DNA from: Pseudomonas koreensis | GTDB taxonomy: Bacteria; Pseudomonadota; Gammaproteobacteria; Pseudomonadales; Pseudomonadaceae | Direction of reading: 5' to 3' | NCBI RefSeq assembly: GCF_012986595.1 | Contig: NZ_JAAQYM010000002.1 | Span: 372,001-436,000, forward strand | DNA: 64,000 bases | Part shown: piece after piece, positions 1 to 7,682 of the stretch | Layout: every line of letters begins with the position of its first letter | How positions within the stretch are numbered: the first letter of the stretch is position 1 | Notes under the pieces: generated by a model | What the model saw: only the letters and a program-made list of their open reading frames with translations | Told to the model about the DNA's origin: nothing | The model's database searches: none | Made by a program: the position numbers and the translations under genes

Positions 1-1
1 A

Positions 2-274
2 ATGGCAAAGGAGTGGGGCATTGCCTCTGACAATACCCTTCGGAAGGCTCTGGCAGAACTCGAGGCCGGCGGCTGGATCATCCAGACCAGGAGTAGTATT
101 TTTTCTCGCCATGGCGCGCGTTGCGCGCTCTACGCACTGAGCTGGTTTGCCATCGACGAATGCCCTGGCAAAGATCTTGAAATAGGTCCAACCCGCGCAC
201 CTCCACGAACAATCCGCAGCCTCGCAATTTCGAATTCTTCCAGCGCAGAAAATGCGCACATACCGGCGCAATAA
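2..274 (+). CDS. Winged-helix phage/island replication-type protein, C-terminal part
   Basis: The reading frame is open at the left edge, so the first ATG at base 2 may be internal. The visible part reads as a winged-helix DNA-binding segment: a helix with TLRKALAELEAGGW followed by a beta hairpin starting IIQTRSS, then YALSWFAID. This pattern is common in small replication or regulatory proteins of Pseudomonas prophages and islands. After about residue 55 the tail is basic and Pro/Ser rich without clear structure. Directly downstream lie phased GTGCGC repeats that could be its binding sites. Exact role unknown. Confidence 0.6.
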   Translation: MAKEWGIASDNTLRKALAELEAGGWIIQTRSSIFSRHGARCALYALSWFAIDECPGKDLEIGPTRAPPRTIRSLAISNSSSAENAHIPAQ

Positions 275-390
275 ATGCGCACGTAGAACGATCCGTTTGT
301 ACGGCTCTGTCCGGTTGTATTTGTGACCTCTGTCTACGTGCGCAAAAAGTGCGCCGTAATTACCCGTTTACGTGCGCAGAAAGTGCGCAC
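251..390. repeat. Phased GTGCGC/TGCGCA repeat cluster (iteron-like)
   Basis: Two 19-bp direct repeats (336-354 and 370-388) differ at one base. Each carries two GTGCGC cores 11 bp apart, one helical turn. Two further AATGCGCAC copies start at 252 and 275. The cluster follows the winged-helix gene and precedes the next ORF. Such spacing suits iterons of a replication origin or operator sites of the upstream protein. The function is inferred. Confidence 0.5.
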
Positions 391-447
391 CCTTATAGAT
401 ATCTACCATGCTGTCTGAGCTTTTAGTGCAGACCAGAAAGGATCAGG

Positions 448-765
448 ATGAATAGAAACCCGATGCGTGCGGCCATGACTGACAACCTCGTCTTGCCAGT
501 GTCGGTGATGGATAGTGAGCAGTGGAGAGGTATGCCGCTTGTGTCGAGAGTGGTCCTGTGGAATCTGATGCCTCAAGCGTGCAGTGCCCGGCCGAGAGAG
601 ATCCTTCCATCCAGAGCCGTCACCTTTTCTGAACAATTGAAGTGTCGCAGGGCTCTGATCGACCTGATTGAGCGCGGCCTGATTGTCCGAACCATGACCA
701 AGCCGGATCGTTACGCGCTCAACTTTCCGCCCTACCCGGAATACCCGCATTCCAGCCGGCGATGA
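448..765 (+). CDS. Small phage-type protein with possible winged helix
   Basis: A 105-residue protein starts at an ATG with a GAAAGGA site about 8 bases upstream. The middle (LPSRAVTFSEQLKCRRALIDL, then IERGLIVRT) looks like a helix followed by a wing, so it may bind DNA. I do not recognise a named family. It follows the repeat cluster on the same strand and is followed by a leftward phage operon. Confidence 0.55.
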   Translation: MNRNPMRAAMTDNLVLPVSVMDSEQWRGMPLVSRVVLWNLMPQACSARPREILPSRAVTFSEQLKCRRALIDLIERGLIVRTMTKPDRYALNFPPYPEYPHSSRR

Positions 766-823
766 GAAGGCACCACCCCGTTGCAGGGTAGTGCCGTCGA
801 TACTACGAAGCTTTCGTAGTTTG

Positions 824-1150
824 TCAGTCGATGTCTGTTGGAGCGAACTGTTCAGCACCAGCCCGCAGTGAGCGCAGCCCAATCACCGCCGCCCGGGCCA
901 CTCGGTCGATGAAGCCCGTTTCCAGACTTGTACATCGCCCTCCCATTCCCACGATCGCGAATTGGATCGCATGGAACGCCTCTGTTTCGTCGTGAGCAGC
1001 CAGCTCGGCAATCTCGACATCGAAGCAGGCGATACCCTTCTCCCAGTCCCCAGGCACGCCGTAGTTGTACCGAGGCCAATTGATGAGCCGACCGGCATCA
1101 TCGCGCTGGGTAAAACTCAGATCGTCCCGAGATTTGAAGGCGGCGCTCAT
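824..1150 (-). CDS. Conserved prophage hypothetical protein (108 aa)
   Basis: Last gene of a leftward three-gene group; its ATG overlaps the stop of the upstream gene by four bases (ATGA), with GGAGG about 8 bases upstream. The protein is soluble, with no signal peptide or membrane segment. It reads as a short phage accessory protein of a kind often seen near the early region of Pseudomonas prophages. No catalytic motif is visible and the function is unknown. Confidence 0.55.
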   Translation of the reverse strand: MSAAFKSRDDLSFTQRDDAGRLINWPRYNYGVPGDWEKGIACFDVEIAELAAHDETEAFHAIQFAIVGMGGRCTSLETGFIDRVARAAVIGLRSLRAGAEQFAPTDID

Positions 1151-1392
1151 TGGACAACCTCCGCCGCGTCGAGCGCCTTCTGCATCTGCTCGACTTCACT
1201 GTCGACATAATTCGCCCAGTCGTAGCCAAGGAAACTGCCGAGGCTGGCCAGCTCCTCGATATCGTGCGACTTTCCGTGCTTCAGGTCCTTCGTGATGGCG
1301 TTGAACAGCACCCGCATATTGCTGATGCGTTCGTGTGTGGCACGAAGTAGCTCAAGAGCATCGTCGGCGATGCGAGCGTTGGCCTGGCTCAT
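1147..1392 (-). CDS. Small helical prophage protein (81 aa)
   Basis: The ATG at 1392 is chosen over a longer frame because GGAGGTG lies 5 bases upstream and the start overlaps the preceding stop by four bases. The protein is acidic and mostly helical (DALELLRATHERISNMRV, LGYDWANYVDSEVEQMQ), probably coiled-coil forming. It is translationally coupled to both neighbours. Function unknown. Confidence 0.55.
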   Translation of the reverse strand: MSQANARIADDALELLRATHERISNMRVLFNAITKDLKHGKSHDIEELASLGSFLGYDWANYVDSEVEQMQKALDAAEVVQ

Positions 1393-1574
1393 TGCACACC
1401 TCCAGCGATGATCCCACTGAACGGGGTGATGCAAGGCACCACCTTCACGCTGACGGCGCCGAGCATTTTCAGCGAGGCCAGATCAGTGAGTTTGATGCTG
1501 GCCGGCAAATTCATCGAGCCTATGACTTCCCCACGCGCATCGAGGATTTGGATGGTATTCTGTTTAAATTGCAT
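1389..1574 (-). CDS. Small prophage protein (61 aa)
   Basis: First gene of the coupled leftward group 1574-824. The ATG at 1574 has AAGGTG about 7 bases upstream and gives a compact protein that begins MQFKQNTIQILDARGEVIGS. It contains alternating hydrophobic stretches consistent with beta strands. The longer frame that extends to 1637 lacks a ribosome site. No family recognised. Confidence 0.5.
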   Translation of the reverse strand: MQFKQNTIQILDARGEVIGSMNLPASIKLTDLASLKMLGAVSVKVVPCITPFSGIIAGGVQ

Positions 1575-1678
1575 GACGTTCACCTTCAAGAGTCGTCGTG
1601 TGATCGCCAGGCCGCTGTTGACGCAGCGGCCTGGCACTTCTTCTCTGATGGCTCAGATTTGAGCCACCATTTCAACTG

Positions 1679-1906
1679 TTACTGCTTACCCTTCTCGCTG
1701 ATCCATCCTGCCGCCCAGCTCATTGGGTCTTTCGTTCCCATCGGCTTGAGTGGCTTGCCATCCCGGGCTGCCTGCCTGCCCTCCTCCTCTGTTTCACCGT
1801 GAATCCATACGGTTGTTTGCCTAAAACCAGCTTCGCGCTGACGCTCTTTGTAGATCCTCTGGCGATCGGCCGCAGATAGCGGGCCTTTCGATTCATCTTG
1901 CTTCAC
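1679..1906 (-). CDS. Small prophage protein (75 aa), GTG start
   Basis: The start codon is GTG with a good GGAGG site 6 bases upstream. The protein is highly charged, with an N-terminal basic helix (ADRQRIYKERQREAGF) and the C-terminal pattern DPMSWAAGWISEKGKQ. This resembles short uncharacterised proteins found in Pseudomonas prophages. It is separated from the next leftward group by about 100 bases. Function unknown. Confidence 0.55.
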   Translation of the reverse strand: MKQDESKGPLSAADRQRIYKERQREAGFRQTTVWIHGETEEEGRQAARDGKPLKPMGTKDPMSWAAGWISEKGKQ

Positions 1907-2040
1907 AACAACCTCCGTTAGCAGTCACGATAGACCAATAATGAATCATCGTTAGCAGTCACGCAAGAGGAAGGGTGCAAAAAAATTACACCCCCAGAGA
2001 TGCGCGGACTTTTGCTCACATCTGGATTAGAGATCTGAAA

Positions 2041-2178
2041 GTGGGAATTCCCGCTTTGCTGTTATCTGTCGGGTTTGCCGACACTTTCGCGAGAAGGTCG
2101 TAAAAGGCGGAGAGGTTTACTCCAATGGCGGAAACCTCGACGCACCACCAATAGTGGGAGACCCAGACTTCCACCACC
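2041..2178. repeat. Hairpin cluster left of the cargo genes
   Basis: Within an otherwise gene-free stretch (1907-2604) there are several palindromes. They are GGGAATTCCC at 2043-2052, GTCGG/CCGAC arms at 2068-2082, a long hairpin with GAGGTTT/AAACCTC arms at 2112-2138, and CCAC/GTGG arms at 2145-2157. The 2112-2138 hairpin shares its AGGTTT/AAACCT arms with the hairpin at 6641-6665 on the far side of the cargo genes. Confidence 0.5.
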
Positions 2179-2186
2179 GGTTGGAG

Positions 2187-2536
2187 TTACAGACGTATTT
2201 GCCTGATCACCTGGCGCGGGTCGGCGTCGGCGGCGATCACTGAGGTCGCGTCCCGGGTGAGCTGATCCAGCGCCTTCTGCTCGAATTCATCGGCGACCGA
2301 CGTAGCTCTGCGCAGGATCAGGAGGGCTAGTCCGGGAGGACTTTGGTGTTGGTTGGGTTGGAAGGTAATCGCAATTGACGAACGACATACGGGCTCCGAG
2401 TGATGTCCTGAGATTTGAGGACATCGCCAAATGCAGGCAAAGCCCCTGAGAAGCCTCGCTGCCACAGGAAAAAATCTCGATTTGCGAGGTTTAGTCGATA
2501 ACTGTTCACATCTTCGATGTACTCAACTTTGAGCAC
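2187..2536 (-). pseudogene. Possible broken small gene (two overlapping frames)
   Basis: Two leftward frames overlap here. One starts MLKVEYIEDVNSYRLNLANR (start at 2536, stop at 2327). The other ends in a plausible acidic helix, VADEFEQKALDQLTRDATS (stop at 2187), but has no ATG near a ribosome site. Together they could be one gene split by a frameshift. A perfect 8-bp inverted repeat with an 8-nt loop lies inside (2402-2425). The evidence is thin and neither frame matches a family I know. Confidence 0.2.
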
Positions 2537-2604
2537 ATCCGTTCACACCATAATCACGATTCGAGCTATCTTTTGGTCACTGTCGAAAATTTAGGAAGGT
2601 TCTT

Positions 2605-4041
2605 ATGCTGTTCTGGGAATGGGAACGCTTAGAGTCGTATGTAGAAAAGAACTTTTTCAGAATATCCGATCCAGGGAAGCTCTTGGCTCCGATTCGCAGC
2701 GTAAAAATCTGGAGAGACCATAACCTTCGCCTTTTTATGGAGACAAAATCAGCGCAGCACCTGAAAAATAGAGAACAAGAATATCCGCCTGGCACGGTGC
2801 GCATGAATGAAGATGCGGTGGAATTTATTAGTCCAGGAGGGGCAACAGCTCGCGCTTATGGTGTAGATATTAGGAATACGAAGAGCCATTCAAATCACCA
2901 GCACGGTACGCATGAAACAACTCAGACCTGTTCGCTGCATAATTTTGAGACCGTAACATCTCGAACCGGTACTGTGAGCTACATTTTTGATTGGGTGGCT
3001 AATATTGATAAGGGATATTATATCTGGCCAGACATCGCAAAAGACTCAATGCAGGAGATATCAACCCGTACCTTCGGGTACGGCGATGAAGCGGTCACTC
3101 TGACGACCACCTCCACGGATGAAAGCGGTTCAAGAAATTGCTTGGATCTCAACATCGGAGGATTTCGGGCGATACTAGGCTCCACTAAGCCTGAAACCGG
3201 AAGAGAAAATGTTAAGCCGGGGTATATCCTTTATATAGGAGATCCAGATGAGGAGACCAGGAAGAGAATTCGAGATAGCTTGTCCTTTGCACTTGGATTC
3301 CCCATCGTTTATTTGGGGTGCGCAAAATATAGCGAAAAGCAGGAGCTGCTCAGTTTCAAGGCAATAAACGCCTACTCTATGGATGGTAGGGCCTTTAACG
3401 TTGCTGTTATGCCTCCAGCACCAATCTCCACGCCAGTGGGAAGCAATATGCTCGACAAGGGAAAACTTGAAAAAGTAGCGACCTCTTTTTTTGCTAATTA
3501 CAACAATTACAGTCTGAGCTCCCTCAATTGGGTTTATTGGCACGCCGTGACAGCACCAGCACACATGGCTGCGGCATATTTTGGCGCAATCATCGAAACG
3601 ATTCAAAAAAAATATATCGATGGAGAGGGCGCCAAATTCAATAACCTAATTATTCCCAAGCGCGAATACCACGTCTTAAAAACAGCTATATTCGAGGCCA
3701 TTAAGGATTGCGACTTAACACCCGAAATCAGAAAAGTTTTTCATGACAAAATTAGCAATGGGAATACCATATCTCTAAAAGTCAGATCTCAGCGATTCTT
3801 TGAGCATATAAATTTGAGCATGGGAGACGCGGAAGTTAACGCATGGCAACGGCGCAACGATGCTGCTCACGGCAACGAGTTAGTAGACGGGGATTACATC
3901 TCTCTCATAAAAGATACTAAATTACTAAAGCTAACTCTTCACAGAATTATTCTAAAGATTACGGGCGCGAGCAGTGAATATTATGACTACTACTCATTAA
4001 ATTTTCCAATCAGGAGCATTCAATCTGGCGTAACGGAGTGA
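2605..4041 (+). CDS. Putative HEPN-domain RNase-like defence protein (ApeA-like layout)
   Basis: A 478-residue soluble protein starts at an ATG preceded by AGGAAGG. Residues 1-290 form a beta-rich region without a catalytic motif I recognise. Residues 300-470 are helical and contain R417-N-D-A-A-H422, an exact R-x4-H motif of HEPN ribonucleases. A large N-terminal sensor-like region with a C-terminal HEPN domain is the layout of ApeA-type abortive-infection proteins. The gene is visibly AT-richer than its flanks, stands alone inside a phage-derived island, and is convergent with another unknown gene. I infer anti-phage defence; the N-terminal family assignment is uncertain. Confidence 0.55.
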   Translation: MLFWEWERLESYVEKNFFRISDPGKLLAPIRSVKIWRDHNLRLFMETKSAQHLKNREQEYPPGTVRMNEDAVEFISPGGATARAYGVDIRNTKSHSNHQHGTHETTQTCSLHNFETVTSRTGTVSYIFDWVANIDKGYYIWPDIAKDSMQEISTRTFGYGDEAVTLTTTSTDESGSRNCLDLNIGGFRAILGSTKPETGRENVKPGYILYIGDPDEETRKRIRDSLSFALGFPIVYLGCAKYSEKQELLSFKAINAYSMDGRAFNVAVMPPAPISTPVGSNMLDKGKLEKVATSFFANYNNYSLSSLNWVYWHAVTAPAHMAAAYFGAIIETIQKKYIDGEGAKFNNLIIPKREYHVLKTAIFEAIKDCDLTPEIRKVFHDKISNGNTISLKVRSQRFFEHINLSMGDAEVNAWQRRNDAAHGNELVDGDYISLIKDTKLLKLTLHRIILKITGASSEYYDYYSLNFPIRSIQSGVTE

Positions 4042-4162
4042 GACGGACCGGACTCATGAGACCTAATGACCGCAACGTGTCATACCAGCTAGTGCCAGAA
4101 TTGAGGGATGAAAGAAGGCTCTATAAATGAGCCTTCCTACCTCCCAGCTTAACGGCGCAAAA

Positions 4163-5950
4163 CTATTGCCCTTCCTTTGCACTTTGAATGCCTAAATTAA
4201 TCGCCTCAAATGTTACACAGACCTTATCGAGCAAGCCAACAGCTTGATCTATTGCAGACGCTGATCGATCAATTCCGACCAATGCGTAAGCGTCATCAAT
4301 TTTGCTTGAAGGCAAATGAGCATCTCCCAGACGCAAATCATAGACGCCTACCAGCGGACCTAAAATTTTTCTGGCTTCAGCCTCATCATTAATTGCCTTA
4401 CTTAGCACGGCCTGCAGTAGCTTGATAGATCCTAATGTTTCCTTTGGACCAAGCTTTAGAACACTACGCAAGAATGGTATATCGAATGAATCCGCCGTTA
4501 AGCGCGCCACGTCCTTTGCCAGAGATAAAATCCCCGATGGAGCAAGCGATCTAAATCTATGAACTCTAGAAAGCACATCTTGCTGGACGTCATGGGGGCG
4601 GAACAGTGGAGATCCAAATCCTTTAACGAAAGTTACATCTAACTCTTCAAGAAGCTCTGCAAATCTGGCTTCAGGCGCTATAGTATCAGCAGGCCCTTTT
4701 CCCATTTGAGCAGACATCAATTCAGCGGAGACCGGCCCATCTGGTGCCGCGTTGTGCCCATACCACACACGTTGCTGCCACTGTGGTAGCTTCGCGATAT
4801 CGTAAGCATACACATTAATATAACCACCAGCATTGATACCAAAATGCGTATCGTAATCTGGAGAACATTTCACCCCTCCAGTATTTTTAGAATACCAACT
4901 TAGGGAACTGCCTCGAAAACCTAGCAACGCTTCGATAACTTGAGGTTTAAACCACAACCATCTGCCGACATCCTCATTATCCAGTGCCGAAGCAGGGAGG
5001 CGCTCGCCGCTTGCATCAACTACATATGCCAAATCTTCAACCGGATCGTCGTCTCTGATTCGCGTACTGCGATCCGCTGGCTCAATCCAGTCCTCTCGCC
5101 ACAATTCGCCCTCTGTACGATATGCGTAGGGCGTATCCGGTCGTGTGTAAGTTGACGATTTATACTCCGTATTTTCGTCACTCTCGCCATCAAAAATAGG
5201 AACATCCTCGCCTTCATCAACGTCAGTTCGCCAAACTTGCATTAAGGCTACGCTCCCCCCCGTCATCCAGCCTCGGGAATCGACTCCAAACACCCGACTA
5301 CTAAAGCGTCCCTTGTCATCTTCGACAAGAAGCCCATTTTCTGGCCAAGATAGATAAGAGGGATCGTCGAGTAAAGCCATCCGCTGACGATATTGAGAGA
5401 TCCTTAGAGCCATGCCTCTAGCGCACAAATAATCACGTAAGTATTCGGACTTAATATCGATTGAAACTACATTGCCTCCTGCATCTCGACGTCGGCGAAT
5501 GACTTCTTCATACCCCTCGTCAACAGCAAGCCAGACATCACCCTCCTTAAGCAGGCGTAACGCCATTATCAAGTCCTGGTTAATAAACCACTCGCGCTCA
5601 TGGTTACCATTAAGTGAGTGCACAAGGACCAAATCGACACCGATGGGCTGATCATCATTAAACCAATGAACATCCGCCGGCTTATACGGTAAGTTTTTGT
5701 AGGCACTCGGGCCTGGATTTCTAATCAGTCCAATATCGCTCCAACTTAATCTTTCGCCTATCGCACGATGCTCAAGAGCAACCGCTACACTCCCAACGCA
5801 GTCCACTTCTTCCCGCAAACCGATGGTGTTCTTTTCACCTTGAATAACTACTGTTTCACTACGTCTAAGCGGAATCCAAACCGATGCAGATAGACGCCGT
5901 CGGCGTACTTCTGCCATCTCGAACCATTCTTGAGACGGATGCTCGCTCAT
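4163..5950 (-). CDS. Unknown 595-aa cargo protein with C-terminal R-x4-H motif
   Basis: The ATG at 5950 has GGGAGG six bases upstream; the extra upstream codon in frame is TTG and less likely. The protein is soluble and acidic. It has an N-terminal alpha/beta part (residues 1-190), a middle region rich in aromatic residues (SSLSWYSKNTGG, HFGINAGGYINVYAYDI, QQRVWYGHNAAPDG) and a helical C-terminus from about residue 450. The C-terminus carries R540-L-G-D-A-H545, which fits R-x4-H although the second residue is not the usual polar one. It is convergent with the HEPN gene, 121 bases apart, and similarly AT-rich. I recognise no named family. Confidence 0.5.
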   Translation of the reverse strand: MSEHPSQEWFEMAEVRRRRLSASVWIPLRRSETVVIQGEKNTIGLREEVDCVGSVAVALEHRAIGERLSWSDIGLIRNPGPSAYKNLPYKPADVHWFNDDQPIGVDLVLVHSLNGNHEREWFINQDLIMALRLLKEGDVWLAVDEGYEEVIRRRRDAGGNVVSIDIKSEYLRDYLCARGMALRISQYRQRMALLDDPSYLSWPENGLLVEDDKGRFSSRVFGVDSRGWMTGGSVALMQVWRTDVDEGEDVPIFDGESDENTEYKSSTYTRPDTPYAYRTEGELWREDWIEPADRSTRIRDDDPVEDLAYVVDASGERLPASALDNEDVGRWLWFKPQVIEALLGFRGSSLSWYSKNTGGVKCSPDYDTHFGINAGGYINVYAYDIAKLPQWQQRVWYGHNAAPDGPVSAELMSAQMGKGPADTIAPEARFAELLEELDVTFVKGFGSPLFRPHDVQQDVLSRVHRFRSLAPSGILSLAKDVARLTADSFDIPFLRSVLKLGPKETLGSIKLLQAVLSKAINDEAEARKILGPLVGVYDLRLGDAHLPSSKIDDAYALVGIDRSASAIDQAVGLLDKVCVTFEAINLGIQSAKEGQ

Positions 5951-6167
5951 AACCAACCTCCCTTGTTTTTCATTTATATTCCATCAAAAGCGTGTATCCG
6001 ACGAGGGTAGCATCTCTGGATACACCATGTAGGCATCAAAACATTCAGATATCGCCGTGCCCGAAGCATCATTGGACAAATACCTGACAGCAGGTTAGAA
6101 CAGGGCAATCAGGCCAGGGTAGATGTGAGTGAACCGCATCAAGTTATAAGAGAGGGGGAAAAGCCGG

Positions 6168-6500
6168 ATGCGACTCAATGTCAGCGGTAAACGCATTTTC
6201 GGCGATGGAATAAGCTTTGAGGGTGAGTACGCGGTCCTTGAAGCAGTGCTGATAGAGGAGCGAATGATGGTGACATTCGACTGGATGGCCTTTGAGAAGG
6301 ATGTTCCTGCTCGAAACCTCTTTTGCTATGACCGATCCGGAAACCTTCTATGGCGCGCGCAAGACATCGGAATGGGGATCGTGGATGCCTATACCGGCGT
6401 GACGAACGAGGAGCCGCTGTGGGTTGGGAACTTTGCTGGCTTCAGTTGCCGAATCGATGAAGCGTCTGGCCAGGTGCTAGAGACTCGCTTTACGAAATGA
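6168..6500 (+). CDS. Conserved hypothetical protein (110 aa)
   Basis: The start is supported by a purine-rich AGAGGGGG site about 10 bases upstream. The protein is short and beta-rich, with a repeated aromatic pattern (NLLWRAQDIG, PLWVGNFAGFSCRID, ending VLETRFTK) that resembles one or two beta-propeller-like blades or an immunity-like fold. There is no signal peptide. It stands alone between the large cargo gene and a hairpin-rich spacer. Function unknown. Confidence 0.5.
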   Translation: MRLNVSGKRIFGDGISFEGEYAVLEAVLIEERMMVTFDWMAFEKDVPARNLFCYDRSGNLLWRAQDIGMGIVDAYTGVTNEEPLWVGNFAGFSCRIDEASGQVLETRFTK

Positions 6501-6589
6501 CTGGCTCACATTTGAGTGATCCGGACCAAGTGGGATTTTTTCACTTTGCCCAGGCCGCAAACCTGTAAGAGTTTCCCTGCGTTCGAAAT

Positions 6590-6835
6590 TCCCACCCTTC
6601 AGGGGTATTTCACCAGTGGTGGAACACGCAGATTGAGGGGAGGTTTCCACTGACGGTGGAAACCTGCTCGCGCTAGATCAGAAGCCAGCCATCAGTACGC
6701 GACACGTTTTCATAACTCGCAAAACGTGTCGCGACACCTGCCCTACCGAAATGGGAGACCAGGTCCAGCCCCCAATGGGGGTTGGATCGCTTAACTTCCA
6801 CCATTGGTGAGAGCTCCTCAAATTGAGGAGGTCAA
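6590..6835. repeat. Dense array of six short palindromes
   Basis: Six palindromes occupy about 240 bases of non-coding DNA. They are CACCA/TGGTG at 6611-6621, 10-bp arms at 6641-6665, perfect 13-bp arms with a 10-nt loop at 6698-6733, 9-bp arms at 6765-6785, CACC/GGTG at 6799-6809 and 8-bp arms at 6814-6830. The only frame here (leftward, 6866-6678) is not convincing. The stretch could be a structured RNA, a protein-binding array or a recombination target. Confidence 0.6.
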
Positions 6836-7000
6836 AAGTCACCTCGGATAATTCCCCAACCTGCACCGCAGGATGAAATGGCTGGGCTGAAATCTCAGCT
6901 GTGTATCACTTCGCCTACCTACGACTTACTGCAACAAAATTCCCCCCTTCCTATCAGGCAAAACCAACTATTTCAGTCCCGTTTAATCCGGTTGTGTGTA

Positions 7001-7018
7001 GCACCTTAGGTGCACCCA
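7001..7018. promoter_or_regulatory. 13-bp palindrome (GCACCT-T-AGGTGC) plus TGCACCCA motif
   Basis: A perfect 6-bp inverted repeat around a single T sits 32 bases upstream of the ATG at 7045, where an operator for the following operon would be expected. It overlaps a TGCACCCA motif (7011-7018) that recurs twice next to the tRNA-Arg at the island's right end. The role is inferred. Confidence 0.35.
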
Positions 7019-7044
7019 AAAAACACTGGATATAAGATCAGATC

Positions 7045-7269
7045 ATGCCTAATGTGGGTTTGAAGCTATTCAAATCCACTCGAGGCCATCCCATGAACAC
7101 AGCCAAGACCGCTCGAGGTCGACAACACAAACCGACTCGCTCAGAGGTAGCCGCGGCGTGGGGTCGCCTGCGCGACGCTGCCAGCGAAGGAAGCATCCAG
7201 GCATCCGCCCTCCTCATCGCGCTTGCGGAAAACAAACCGGTCATTGCCATGGAATCGCCCGCCACATGA
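7045..7269 (+). CDS. Small basic protein, first gene of the DUF5681 operon
   Basis: The frame gives 74 residues from ATG 7045; a second ATG at 7093 would give 58. Neither has a strong ribosome site. The sequence is basic at the N-terminus and helical after that (PTRSEVAAAWGRLRDAASEG), so it may bind nucleic acid. Its stop overlaps the next start by four bases, which argues that it is translated. No family recognised. Confidence 0.5.
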   Translation: MPNVGLKLFKSTRGHPMNTAKTARGRQHKPTRSEVAAAWGRLRDAASEGSIQASALLIALAENKPVIAMESPAT

Positions 7270-7682
7270 CTGAGCGCGACAAGAGCGGGAAATGGAAGCC
7301 CGGGCAGTCAGGCAACCCAGGTGGACGCTCCGGGCAAACGCAGCAGCTTCGCGCTCGACTTGCCGAGGGTGCGGACGCAGTTACGAAGAAGGTGCTCACG
7401 GCTGCCAAGAAGGGCGATATGCAGGCTTGCCGACTGATTCTTGAGCGCCTTGTCCCGCCAATCAAACCGACCTCCGAGCCGGTGCAATTCGAACTCGACG
7501 ATACGGACCTACCGAGCGCAGCCAAGTCAATCATGCGTGCAGTTGCCGGCGGACAACTCGCGCCCGACCAGGGTAAGTCGCTCATCGAAGGCTTGAGCGC
7601 CGTAGCCCGGGTGATAGAGGTCGCTGAGCTTCAAAAGGCCGTCGAAGAACTCCGCACGCAAATGGAGGGAATGCAGCAATGA
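7266..7682 (+). CDS. DUF5681 domain protein
   Basis: Residues 5-20 contain the W-K-P-G-Q-S-G-N-P-G-G-R signature of DUF5681 proteins, which are usually found beside phage packaging or mobile-element genes. The rest is helical, ending in a coiled-coil-like stretch (EVAELQKAVEELRTQME). The ATG at 7266 overlaps the previous stop by four bases, and its own stop overlaps the next start by four. A packaging accessory role is possible by association, but no terminase is present in the window. Confidence 0.65.
   Translation: MTERDKSGKWKPGQSGNPGGRSGQTQQLRARLAEGADAVTKKVLTAAKKGDMQACRLILERLVPPIKPTSEPVQFELDDTDLPSAAKSIMRAVAGGQLAPDQGKSLIEGLSAVARVIEVAELQKAVEELRTQMEGMQQ

Noticed and set aside
403..882. 159-codon leftward frame opposite the small gene at 448-765
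   Set aside because: It overlaps a better supported gene almost fully, has no ribosome site and an irregular composition rich in Arg, His and Ser.
6590..6835. Hairpin array as a retron or group II intron
   Set aside because: No reverse transcriptase or maturase frame is present nearby.
6678..6866. 62-codon leftward frame in the hairpin region
   Set aside because: It runs through several palindromes, lacks a ribosome site and its residues follow the repeat structure, so non-coding is more likely.
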